From JBKBXU01 sp046313675 (GTDB lineage: Bacteria; Bacteroidota; Bacteroidia; Cytophagales; Cytophagaceae), in contig JBKBXU010000298.1 of assembly GCA_046313675.1 (NCBI GenBank), positions 1-5,639 of the forward strand: a DNA stretch of 5,639 nt, written 5' to 3'. The notes under the pieces were generated by a model that worked only from the letters and a program-made list of their open reading frames with translations, did no database searches and had not been told where the DNA came from. A program made the translations under genes and the position numbers. Positions 1-5,551 of this stretch are shown here, piece by piece (within the stretch, counting starts at the first letter, position 1; each line of letters starts with the position of its first letter).

Positions 1-719
1 TCTGTAACGGTCTTAAAGTTAAGGTCGTGAGTTTTGAACCAGGTAGGTCCCATATTATCTGCTCTTCTGTGCAGGTAATTTACGATAAATCCTGTTTTTC
101 CTACCGTGTTCCCATAACTTGCGTAACCGGAAAAATAACCTAATTGGCCACCTCTTAAACGTAGGTGTAATTCTTCTTTTTCGGGTGGGTTGGGGGTGAT
201 GTAATTAATTACACCACCAATAGTCTGAGGGCCATACATGATTTGGCCACTTCCTTTTAAAACCTCTACACCTGCCATCCGGTCTATGGAAGGGGTGTAG
301 TACATTTCCGGTTCTCCATAAGGGTTAAGAGAAATAGGTACTCCGTCTTCCAGCATTAATACCGAGCTGCTTCTGTTCGGGTCAAGGCCACGGATACCAA
401 TATTAACGCGCAAACCCGCTCCTTCTTCATCGACTACGTGAACCCCGGGAACCCGACGAAGCACCTCATTACCGCTTACAGGTGCTATTTTTTTAATTTC
501 CGTTGTTGGTATGTAATTGGCGGATCCCGGTATTTTTCCAAATACACCGTCTTTTTTTCCCATAATTTCTACCTGGGGAAGCCTTTCGGTTTCCAGGGTA
601 TCGGTACGATGTGTCAAGGTATCAGTTGGTGCCTGTCCATAGGTAAAATGACTAGCGAAAACAAATGTTGAACATATTGTAAGGCTTTTTAATAAACACC
701 TGCCTTTTGTGATTTTCAT
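1..719 (-). CDS. fecA: TonB-dependent outer-membrane receptor, FecA-like (ferric citrate / ferric chelate class), 3' end outside window
   Basis: This is the N-terminal 239 codons of an outer-membrane TonB-dependent transporter; the rest lies left of base 1. Translation from the ATG at 719-717 gives a signal peptide (residues 1 to about 30: basic start, hydrophobic core, likely cleavage after YGQA). A short linker with a possible TonB-box-like stretch (LPQVEIMG, 47-54) follows, then a plug domain from about residue 65. The plug shows the hallmarks of the COG4772/FecA group: NEVLRRVPGVHV (84-95), NIGIRGLDPNRSS (106-118), LEDGVPISLNPYGEPEMYY (133-141 for the NPYGEPEMY part), VEVLKGSG (151-158) and YGPQTIGGVINYITP (172-186 region). 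The first barrel strands begin near residue 185. Only about 35 residues separate the signal peptide from the plug, so there is no FecR-interacting STN signalling domain and no CarboxypepD_reg domain; it should transport but not signal through FecI/FecR. The exact substrate (citrate or another siderophore) cannot be told from this part. Expression is probably iron-controlled through the palindromes upstream. Confidence 0.93.
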   Translation of the reverse strand, partial: MKITKGRCLLKSLTICSTFVFASHFTYGQAPTDTLTHRTDTLETERLPQVEIMGKKDGVFGKIPGSANYIPTTEIKKIAPVSGNEVLRRVPGVHVVDEEGAGLRVNIGIRGLDPNRSSSVLMLEDGVPISLNPYGEPEMYYTPSIDRMAGVEVLKGSGQIMYGPQTIGGVINYITPNPPEKEELHLRLRGGQLGYFSGYASYGNTVGKTGFIVNYLHRRADNMGPTWFKTHDLNFKTVT

Positions 720-732
720 GGTATATATTTCT

Positions 733-755
733 TTATTTAGATTAATTAAAAATAA
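733..755. promoter_or_regulatory. Operator-like palindrome, copy 1 (degenerate)
   Basis: Left arm TTATTTAGA, 5-base centre, right arm TAAAAATAA. The right arm matches the perfect site at 794-816 at 7 of 9 positions and the left arm at 9 of 9, with the same total length of 23. It overlaps the predicted transcription start of the receptor gene, a position where a bound repressor would block initiation. Binding by a Fur- or DtxR-type regulator is inference from the receptor's class. Confidence 0.5.
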
Positions 756-760
756 CGATG

Positions 761-790
761 CAAAATTAATAATGGATTTTTGTAATGCAA
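761..790 (-). promoter_or_regulatory. Likely -33/-7 promoter of the TonB receptor
   Basis: On the minus strand, TTG (788-790) is followed after 19 bases by TAATTTTG (761-768), a full match to the Bacteroidota -7 consensus TAnnTTTG at accepted spacing. Transcription should start near 754-757, leaving a leader of about 35-38 bases before the ATG at 719. One 23-bp palindrome ends 3 bases upstream of the -33 element and another covers the expected start point. Confidence 0.7.
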
Positions 791-793
791 GAC

Positions 794-816
794 TTATTTA
801 GAATTTTTCTAAATAA
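794..816. promoter_or_regulatory. Operator-like palindrome, copy 2 (perfect 9-bp arms)
   Basis: TTATTTAGA (794-802), centre ATTTT, TCTAAATAA (808-816): a perfect 9-bp inverted repeat. It lies in the divergent region between the receptor and the GNAT-like gene, directly upstream of the receptor's -33 element and near where a -33 region for the rightward genes would fall (a CATCTTTG close to TAnnTTTG is at 828-835). Its centre is 61 bp, about six helical turns, from that of copy 1. A factor-independent terminator is unlikely: the arms contain almost no GC and no gene ends here. Most likely it is a repressor site serving one or both divergent genes. Confidence 0.65.
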
Positions 817-901
817 ATGATAAAAATCATCTTTGCAGCTCCTTTGGACATTTTCTTCAAATATTTTGTTGAGGTAATAGGTACTAAACAAGAAGGTTTT
901 T

Positions 902-1183
902 ATGGATATTCATCATGATTTGAGACAACAGAAATTTTATTCTATTATAAAAGGGACGGAATATAGCTTGGAATATAATGAAATTGAGGCTCGTTTATGG
1001 GAGTTTCATTGTCCCTATTTACCGGACAATAAAAAAGAAAAGGAGGTTTTAGATACGCTCATAGAATATGCAATTTATTATATGAAGCGGAACGATATTC
1101 ATATGTTAGAGGTAGGTTCGTGTGAGCATGTTAAAGATTATATGGAAAGAAAAGAAGAATTGCGATATTTGATAGAAAAGTAA
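902..1183 (+). CDS. Small GNAT-fold protein of the YjdJ/COG2388 type with degenerate acetyl-CoA loop
   Basis: A 93-residue cytosolic protein with no signal or membrane segment. Its outline resembles the roughly 90-residue single-domain GNAT proteins of the COG2388 group: an N-terminal FYSIIKGTEYSLEY (12-25) in place of the usual 'F...GxxAxLxY' strands, the WEFHCPYLP strand (33-41), a long helix LDTLIEYAIYYMKRNDI (50-66), and the C-terminal GSCEHVKDYMERKEELRYLIE (72-92), which matches the family's 'SCxFVxxYxxRHxEYxxL' ending. The segment after the central strand should hold the acetyl-CoA pyrophosphate loop (R/Q-x-x-G-x-G/A) but reads DNKKEKEVL (42-50), with no glycine, so acetyltransferase activity is doubtful. 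Start: ATG 902 is preceded by AGAAGG at 891-896, a better ribosome site than its neighbours have. The SDR gene follows 19 bases downstream on the same strand, so the two are probably co-transcribed. Family call is by recognition; function is unknown. Confidence 0.75.
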   Translation: MDIHHDLRQQKFYSIIKGTEYSLEYNEIEARLWEFHCPYLPDNKKEKEVLDTLIEYAIYYMKRNDIHMLEVGSCEHVKDYMERKEELRYLIEK

Positions 1184-1202
1184 ACATAAATAATAGCTGG
1201 AT

Positions 1203-1997
1203 TTGAAGTCAAAAGTAATTTTAATTACGGGTGCCGGCAGCGGCTTTGGGAAAGCTGCGGCTGTTGAATTGGCGAGGCGCGGCCATAGAGTACTTGCAAC
1301 TACTCACAAGGAAGAAGATGTGGGAGGTTTGCAGGCGCTTGCTGCCAAAGAGGGTATTAAACTTGAGTCTTTTAAATTGGACGTTACCAGTCCCGAAGAC
1401 AGGCTAAGGGTGTTAAATTATGAAATAGAAGTATTAATCAACAATGCTGGAACAGGGGAGTCCGGCTCTTTGGCAGATATACCTGTACAAAAGATACGGG
1501 ATAATTTTGAAGTCAATGTTTTTGCACCCATTGAACTTACACAGTTGGTTTTAAAAGGTATGATGAAAAGAGGGCAGGGAACAGTTATATTCATAAGTTC
1601 TCTAGGTGGACGTGTTTCCATGCCTTTTCTCGCACCTTATTCTATGACAAAGTTCGCCCTTTCCGGTGGTATCGATGCGTTTAGGCAGGAAGTGAAAAAA
1701 ATTAGCAAGAATATTTTTATTAGTCTCGTGGAGCCCGGGGCTTACCACACAGGTTTTAATCAAAAAAACATTTCTAAGAAATACGAGTGGATGAACTCTG
1801 AATCGCCATTTTACGACATCCGGGATAAACTGAAAAGACAGGAAGAGCTTCAGTTTAAGGTATTGGAGAGTAAGGATATTCGCAGCATTGTTAAAAAGAT
1901 CGTTAAATCTGCAGAATCACGCAGGCCTGCATTACGATATACCGCACCCTGGTGGCAGGCAGCGGGAGTACAGTTGCTTAGGATTTTTGGGAAATAG
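1203..1997 (+). CDS. Short-chain dehydrogenase/reductase (classical SDR), TTG start
   Basis: A 264-residue NAD(P)-dependent oxidoreductase of the classical SDR family, cytosolic. Visible motifs in order: the Rossmann TGAGSGFG (9-16), D60-V61 in KLDVTS, NNAG (80-83), structural/catalytic Asn105 in EVNVFA, catalytic Ser133 (ISSLGG), Tyr146 and Lys150 (YSMTK), and the PG of LVEPGAYHTGF (about 166-175). All four members of the N-S-Y-K tetrad are present and length is normal. The end of strand 2 (ATTHK, 32-36) has no acidic residue and has His and Lys, which favours NADP(H). The substrate cannot be inferred; the C-terminal part resembles retinol-dehydrogenase-like or broad-range bacterial SDRs. 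The start is TTG at 1203: the frame is closed by TAG at 1194-1196, no ATG lies near, and the Rossmann motif begins at residue 9, so the TTG (or less likely CTG 1197) must be used. No Shine-Dalgarno is visible; translation may depend on the gene 19 bases upstream. Confidence 0.92.
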   Translation: MKSKVILITGAGSGFGKAAAVELARRGHRVLATTHKEEDVGGLQALAAKEGIKLESFKLDVTSPEDRLRVLNYEIEVLINNAGTGESGSLADIPVQKIRDNFEVNVFAPIELTQLVLKGMMKRGQGTVIFISSLGGRVSMPFLAPYSMTKFALSGGIDAFRQEVKKISKNIFISLVEPGAYHTGFNQKNISKKYEWMNSESPFYDIRDKLKRQEELQFKVLESKDIRSIVKKIVKSAESRRPALRYTAPWWQAAGVQLLRIFGK

Positions 1998-1998
1998 C

Positions 1999-3474
1999 TT
2001 ATTCGGGAATCAGATCCCTATAAATTCTATAATTATCCAAGATACTCGTTACGTAATTAAAGGGTTCTTCACCACGACAATAGCCATGTTTGACAACGTC
2101 CTGTGTATAGTATTCCTTGTTGGCTTTTTTTAGTATATAAACTGCCACGTTATCATCCCATTTCCTAGGGTCTTTTTTATATTTCTTTGCAAGCCTTTGG
2201 GCGTCTTTCACGTGCCCCTGTCCTGCGTTGTACGATGCCAGCACAAATTTAAGCCGTTCCTCAGGATCTTCAATTTCCTTCCAAAAGTTTTGTAACCACC
2301 CTAAATAAGATACTCCTGCTTTTAATGATTCTTCGGGATCCATAAAGTTTTTGGCACCATGAGCCTTTGCCGTTGAAGGCAGCATTTGCATTAATCCTAC
2401 GGCTCCCGCCCATGAAGTGGCATTCGGATCAAAACGCGATTCCTGAAATATAAGGGAAGAGAGCAGACGCCAATCCCAATCAATTGATTTGGATGCTTCT
2501 TTGACTATGTTATCATATTCTGATATCTGGCCTCCTGATTTTGAGAAGAAGGGACTGGATTTGCGTCTTCTGAATGATTTTGTATCCCTGAAGTACCGGT
2601 TAAAAATAACATTGAACGTTTCCGATCCCCGGTTGCTACTAATCCATTTATCTACCTCAGTAAGCAGGGCAGGAGAGTTCTTCCGGACAGCCCAGGCCAG
2701 GCGTTGTGGAAAACTTATCTTTGTGTTAACGTCCAGATCAGTATAATATGTGCTGTTTAGCAGGGCGATGTGTTTGTCAGCTACGGTACAAGGGATTTCT
2801 TTGTTTTGTACCTTACCGATTAGTTGCTCGGTACTTACATCTCCTGCAACAGTTTTGATATTTATTTCACCACCCATTTCATCTCCCAGATTTTGCAGCC
2901 GTTCAAAATAGCTGGAACTTTTCCGTACATAAACTTCTTTTTCGAGTAGATCTAAGGGGTTTCTTATAAGCTGCCGGTCGGAGACATGCGTTGGTATCTG
3001 CCGCCAGTTGTCAGGTTTTCTTTGCACAAGTACCTGCTCGGTGGTAGTATGATATTCTGTAAAAGCTACGTAATTTTTCCTTGATTCAGTAATGGTAAGT
3101 CCAAAAGCAATAAGGTCGCCTTGCCCGGTATTTAGTTTTGTAAACATTTCATCGTAATTATGGGCAACAACTATTTCAAGTTTTACGCCCAACTTGTCGG
3201 CTAGTCTGGTGAGTAGTTCATACTCATAGCCCATAGCCTGGCCTTTATAGGTGAAGTAACTGGTAGATCCATATCCGACTATAGCCTTAAGCGTACCGTC
3301 TTTACGTATATCCTGTAGATCCCGATTGACAAGGGATTTCCGCGGAGCTTTAATATTGCCTTCTTGGAATTCGTTTAGTTCGTCACTTAGTTGATGATCT
3401 CCTGGGCCACATTGTGAGAAGATTAGTAGTGAGGCAAAAATTAAAAGAGAAACTTGTTTCCATAGTCGAGCCAT
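1999..3474 (-). CDS. mltF: MltF-type membrane-bound lytic murein transglycosylase (SBP_bac_3 + SLT), lipoprotein
   Basis: A 491-residue exported enzyme expected to cleave the MurNAc-GlcNAc bond of peptidoglycan with formation of 1,6-anhydro-MurNAc. Residues 1-22 are a signal peptide ending in FSQC, a relaxed lipobox with Cys22 as lipidated residue. Residues about 55-297 are a solute-binding-protein family 3 domain (DIRKDGTLKAIVGYGSTSYF, then GYEYELLTRLADKLGVKLEIV, with the family's D-L-I-A-F-G-L-T-I-T-E-S-R region at 120-132). Residues about 318-465 are the SLT family 1 catalytic domain: catalytic Glu345 in FQESRFDP, GAVGLMQMLPSTA (357-369) and ASYNAGQGHV (413-422). This two-domain order is that of MltF, and the length is near the E. 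coli protein (about 518). In MltF the N-terminal domain is a regulatory sensor of muropeptides rather than a transporter part. The start ATG at 3474-3472 directly precedes the signal peptide. The stop lies one base from that of the convergent SDR. Confidence 0.95.
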   Translation of the reverse strand: MARLWKQVSLLIFASLLIFSQCGPGDHQLSDELNEFQEGNIKAPRKSLVNRDLQDIRKDGTLKAIVGYGSTSYFTYKGQAMGYEYELLTRLADKLGVKLEIVVAHNYDEMFTKLNTGQGDLIAFGLTITESRKNYVAFTEYHTTTEQVLVQRKPDNWRQIPTHVSDRQLIRNPLDLLEKEVYVRKSSSYFERLQNLGDEMGGEINIKTVAGDVSTEQLIGKVQNKEIPCTVADKHIALLNSTYYTDLDVNTKISFPQRLAWAVRKNSPALLTEVDKWISSNRGSETFNVIFNRYFRDTKSFRRRKSSPFFSKSGGQISEYDNIVKEASKSIDWDWRLLSSLIFQESRFDPNATSWAGAVGLMQMLPSTAKAHGAKNFMDPEESLKAGVSYLGWLQNFWKEIEDPEERLKFVLASYNAGQGHVKDAQRLAKKYKKDPRKWDDNVAVYILKKANKEYYTQDVVKHGYCRGEEPFNYVTSILDNYRIYRDLIPE

Positions 3475-3496
3475 AATTTTTCTTTTTGTGAGACCT

Positions 3497-3530
3497 TAAA
3501 GATACTAAAATTTTAGGGAAATGTTTTCAA
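3497..3530 (-). promoter_or_regulatory. Possible -33/-7 promoter of mltF
   Basis: On the minus strand, TTG (3528-3530), a 23-base gap, then TATCTTTA (3497-3504), seven of eight to TAnnTTTG. The spacing is at the upper end of the accepted range. The -7 element overlaps the 13-mer shared with the divergent gene. Confidence 0.35.
3499..3511 (-). repeat. 13-bp shared upstream element, mltF side
   Basis: ATTTTAGTATCTT read on the minus strand, ending 24 bases before the mltF ATG. An exact inverted copy lies at 3625-3637, so each divergent gene has the same 13-mer in the same orientation at nearly the same distance from its start. The mltF copy also shares its AT end with a perfect 12-bp palindrome, CTAAAATTTTAG, at 3505-3516. 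Confidence 0.6.
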
Positions 3531-3579
3531 TTGTTGGTTGTATGTGGATTTATGTGCTCTCTATTAGCTGTTAACATCT

Positions 3580-3594
3580 ATAGTTAAAAACTAT
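3580..3594. repeat. Short inverted repeat in the mltF / 3661 divergent region
   Basis: ATAGTT (3580-3585), AAA, AACTAT (3589-3594). A 6-bp AT-rich palindrome near the middle of the 186-base intergenic region; possibly a regulator site, but short enough to arise by chance. Confidence 0.25.
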
Positions 3595-3624
3595 GTTTCA
3601 TCAAAAATGGCACATAATGACGAG

Positions 3625-3637
3625 ATTTTAGTATCTT
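3625..3637 (+). repeat. 13-bp shared upstream element, 3661-gene side
   Basis: ATTTTAGTATCTT on the plus strand, ending 23 bases before the ATG at 3661. It is the exact inverted partner of 3499-3511. It contains TATCTT, part of a weak -7-like element (TATCTTGA, 3632-3639), but no clear TTG lies 17-23 bases upstream on this side. Confidence 0.6.
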
Positions 3638-3660
3638 GATAGAGTTTACATAAGCCTGGC

Positions 3661-5157
3661 ATGTTCAGATCAATGAAATATCTGCTGACTTTATTATTTT
3701 TCTTTAGCTTCTTAGAGCTTATGGCTTCTAAACCTTCAAGTTTTCTCATACTTGATGCCGAATCCAACGAACCCCTCGCTTATACTTCTGTCATAGTTTT
3801 AGAAAGATCTGAAACTATTGTTTCAGATTCTGCCGGAGTATTTACATTGGAACTGGAGGGGCTGTCACATAATGATACCATTCAATTTATTCACTTAGGC
3901 TATGAAACCTTAAAATTAACCGTGGGTGAACTCCGGCATATGACGCATATATACATGCGGCCGGCGGATGAAAAATTAAATGAGGTTGTCGTATTTTATG
4001 AATCTTTGACTATTAATGAGATTTTGGAATTGGTGGTTCGGAATTATGAAAGCAATAGATGCTTTTCTCCAAGCAAACAGCGAATGTTTTTCCATAAATA
4101 CCAAAGGGTGCCTTTCCCGGACAAAAATCAGATAAAACTGAAAAAATCAAGTTTTTCCCAAATTAATAAAGATTCTCTAAATGCCCTGCTTAGGAAATTA
4201 CCTTCGGAGTTTGTTGAATATCAAGATGTATTCCTTACTTTTTACAGCTCTGAAAGTAAGCATAAACTTGTTCCGGAAACAGGGTTTTTTTTAGAAGAAG
4301 GTTCTCAACAGGCGCTTTTTGAAGATTTTGAAACTAACCTTAGCGGTTTATTCGAAGATTTTGAAAATAGTATTGCTGATAAAGATACCTATTATAAATT
4401 CCGGACAGGTATTCTAGGTTTAAAAGTAGGGAATAAAGAAAATTCCCCGGCTTGGGAAATGTATAAAAGTGATTCGATAAATTATATAGTCCCAACCAAT
4501 ATGATGAAATATGAAATTCTTATGTTTTTATCTGATTATGCTACGCTTGAAAGTAAGAACTGGGAGTTTATTAATAAAAGCAATAAATATAATTACATAT
4601 TAGAGGATGTAGTACCTGTAAATGGAGAATCAGCTTATCAGATATCTTTTTTTCCCAGGAAGCAGGCATTATTTGAAGGAACCATGTTCATTTCCACAAA
4701 GACCTATGCTGTGTTGCAATTAGACTTTTCTTTTGCCGCGGGAAAGCAGAGTGAAAAGTTTCAGCTAATGGGTGTTGGACATGCTATGAATTTTAAAAAG
4801 GCCAGGGTGGTTTTTGAGAAAGGGGAGTGTGGTTATTATCTTAAATATATTGGCGCTTATGAAAATGAATGGGCTTCCCTGGATCGTAGCATTTCCATTT
4901 CAAAAAAACAGAAAAGGTTTTTAGTAGATAAAAAACTGGAAGAAATAAAGCTGGATATTGAAGTTGCTGTAGATATAGACAGTTTTTGGGAGATTTTAAT
5001 TTTTGATAGAGAGGGTATTAGTAATGAGGAATTCGAGAATATTCAACAGCCGTCTTCGGTGAGACTTAAAAAGGAATACCGCAACATTGAGCAGATAACG
5101 AATAACAGGTCTGCCATTACTCCATTAAAAGAATTGAAAAAATATCAGATAAAGTAA
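3661..5157 (+). CDS. Exported protein with CarboxypepD_reg-like N-terminal domain, no outer-membrane barrel; function unknown
   Basis: A 498-residue protein. Residues 1-22 form a signal peptide (MKYLLTLLFFFSFLEL core), so it should leave the cytoplasm. Residues about 28-98 are a carboxypeptidase-D-regulatory-like beta sandwich (LDAESNEPLAYTSVIVLE, SDSAGVFTLEL, IQFIHLGYETLKLTV). The 'LNEVVVFYESLTINEILELVVRNYESN' stretch (106-132) is what follows this domain in Bacteroidota surface proteins of the DUF5686 kind. Those usually continue into a large beta-barrel and reach 800 or more residues; this protein stops after about 370 mixed residues with no barrel-like ending (last residue Lys, charged C-terminus). 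An 11-residue tandem repeat, LFEDFETNLSG / LFEDFENSIAD, occupies 219-240. Two starts are possible, ATG 3661 and ATG 3673 (Met5); the latter gives a more typical signal peptide (MKYLL), and neither has a Shine-Dalgarno. The divergent mltF shares a 13-bp upstream element. No specific function can be assigned. Confidence 0.85.
   Translation: MFRSMKYLLTLLFFFSFLELMASKPSSFLILDAESNEPLAYTSVIVLERSETIVSDSAGVFTLELEGLSHNDTIQFIHLGYETLKLTVGELRHMTHIYMRPADEKLNEVVVFYESLTINEILELVVRNYESNRCFSPSKQRMFFHKYQRVPFPDKNQIKLKKSSFSQINKDSLNALLRKLPSEFVEYQDVFLTFYSSESKHKLVPETGFFLEEGSQQALFEDFETNLSGLFEDFENSIADKDTYYKFRTGILGLKVGNKENSPAWEMYKSDSINYIVPTNMMKYEILMFLSDYATLESKNWEFINKSNKYNYILEDVVPVNGESAYQISFFPRKQALFEGTMFISTKTYAVLQLDFSFAAGKQSEKFQLMGVGHAMNFKKARVVFEKGECGYYLKYIGAYENEWASLDRSISISKKQKRFLVDKKLEEIKLDIEVAVDIDSFWEILIFDREGISNEEFENIQQPSSVRLKKEYRNIEQITNNRSAITPLKELKKYQIK
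4315..4380 (+). repeat. Two-unit 33-bp in-frame tandem repeat
   Basis: Codons 219-229 and 230-240 of the exported protein encode LFEDFETNLSG and LFEDFENSIAD, with 6 of the first 6 residues identical. At the DNA level GAAGATTTTGAAA recurs in both units while the rest has diverged, so this is an old duplication or convergent helix-forming acidic/aromatic sequence. Confidence 0.6.
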
Positions 5158-5164
5158 AGTATCC

Positions 5165-5491
5165 TTAATTTTGATTGTTTTTGTGGTAGGTTACCAATGC
5201 ATATTGAAAACAGGCTTGTTCCAATAAAATCCTTAGTTCCAATATTTCTCCTTTACTAAAAGAGAATAAAATGCTTTTACATCCGGTTTTAAGATAAATT
5301 TTTTCCTCCCTACAGAATTTGTCAAAATAATCTTCTACCTGTAAAGAATCTATTGCGTTTTTAAATTCCCAAAAGCTTTCAGGCGTATAGGTCTTTGCGA
5401 TTGTTTTATAACTCATTGCAATCTTTCCACTTCCGGTGCACATGAATACTTGCCCGTAATTTGATTTACTGATCTGGATATAGTGGCACAT
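5165..5491 (-). CDS. Small conserved-looking protein, possibly DUF6686 family
   Basis: A 108-residue cytosolic protein with no signal peptide or membrane segment. It begins MCHYIQISKSNYGQVFMCTGSGKIAMSYKT-like (Cys2 and Cys18), followed by a long amphipathic segment (PESFWEFKNAIDSL, 37-50), a short strand region with KSILFSFSKGEILELRILLEQA (72-93), and extra cysteines at 60, 71 and 94. The layout (MC start, a Cys at the turn before a short strand, then an 'F..F...' helix and a C-terminal 'I.F...E...L..LL..A') resembles small Bacteroidota proteins of the DUF6686 type, but the second Cys of the CxxC turn seen in relatives as I recall them is absent (CTGSGK). Its function is not known. A 23-bp palindrome shared with the FecA-like receptor lies between its -33 and -7 elements, suggesting co-regulation. 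The stop is 7 bases from the stop of the convergent exported-protein gene. The DUF call is from memory. Confidence 0.8.
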   Translation of the reverse strand: MCHYIQISKSNYGQVFMCTGSGKIAMSYKTIAKTYTPESFWEFKNAIDSLQVEDYFDKFCREEKIYLKTGCKSILFSFSKGEILELRILLEQACFQYALVTYHKNNQN

Positions 5492-5520
5492 AGTGAATGT
5501 GTTTCAGTTAAAAATTTGCC

Positions 5521-5551
5521 TAAATTTATTTAGACTAAATATAAATAACAA
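5521..5551 (-). promoter_or_regulatory. Likely -33/-7 promoter of the 108-residue gene
   Basis: On the minus strand, TTG (5549-5551), a 20-base gap, then TAAATTTA (5521-5528), seven of eight to TAnnTTTG. The leader would be about 25 bases. The gap is almost wholly filled by a 23-bp palindrome. Confidence 0.5.
5526..5548. promoter_or_regulatory. Operator-like palindrome, copy 3 (degenerate)
   Basis: Left arm TTATTTAGA (5526-5534, identical to the perfect site), centre CTAAA, right arm TATAAATAA (8 of 9 to TCTAAATAA). Length is 23 as in the other two copies. It lies between the predicted -33 and -7 elements of the 108-residue gene, a classical repressor position. It may also serve a gene to the right of the window. 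No gene start is visible in 5549-5639; the only nearby ATG (5604) meets a stop after three codons. Confidence 0.6.

Noticed and set aside
438..671. Plus-strand open frame of 77 codons
   Set aside because: It lies antisense inside the receptor gene, whose minus-strand translation gives clear FecA motifs; no family resemblance on the plus strand.
794..816. The perfect palindrome as an intrinsic terminator
   Set aside because: Arms are nearly all A/T, it lies between two divergent gene starts, and two related copies sit at promoter positions; an operator explains it better.
828..835. CATCTTTG as a firm -7 element for the GNAT-like gene
   Set aside because: One mismatch to TAnnTTTG and no TTG at 17-23 bases upstream; kept only as a possibility.
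1418..1621. Minus-strand open frame inside the SDR gene
   Set aside because: Antisense shadow of the SDR core, which carries the complete catalytic tetrad.
2005..2018. GGGA / TCCC hairpin just after the SDR stop
   Set aside because: Only four base pairs, no T-run, and within the mltF coding sequence; not convincing as a terminator.
1888..2133. Plus-strand open frame spanning the SDR/mltF junction
   Set aside because: Overlaps the end of the SDR in another frame and runs antisense to mltF; no recognisable domain or start signal.
2489..2746. Plus-strand open frame of 85 codons
   Set aside because: Antisense shadow of the MltF coding sequence.
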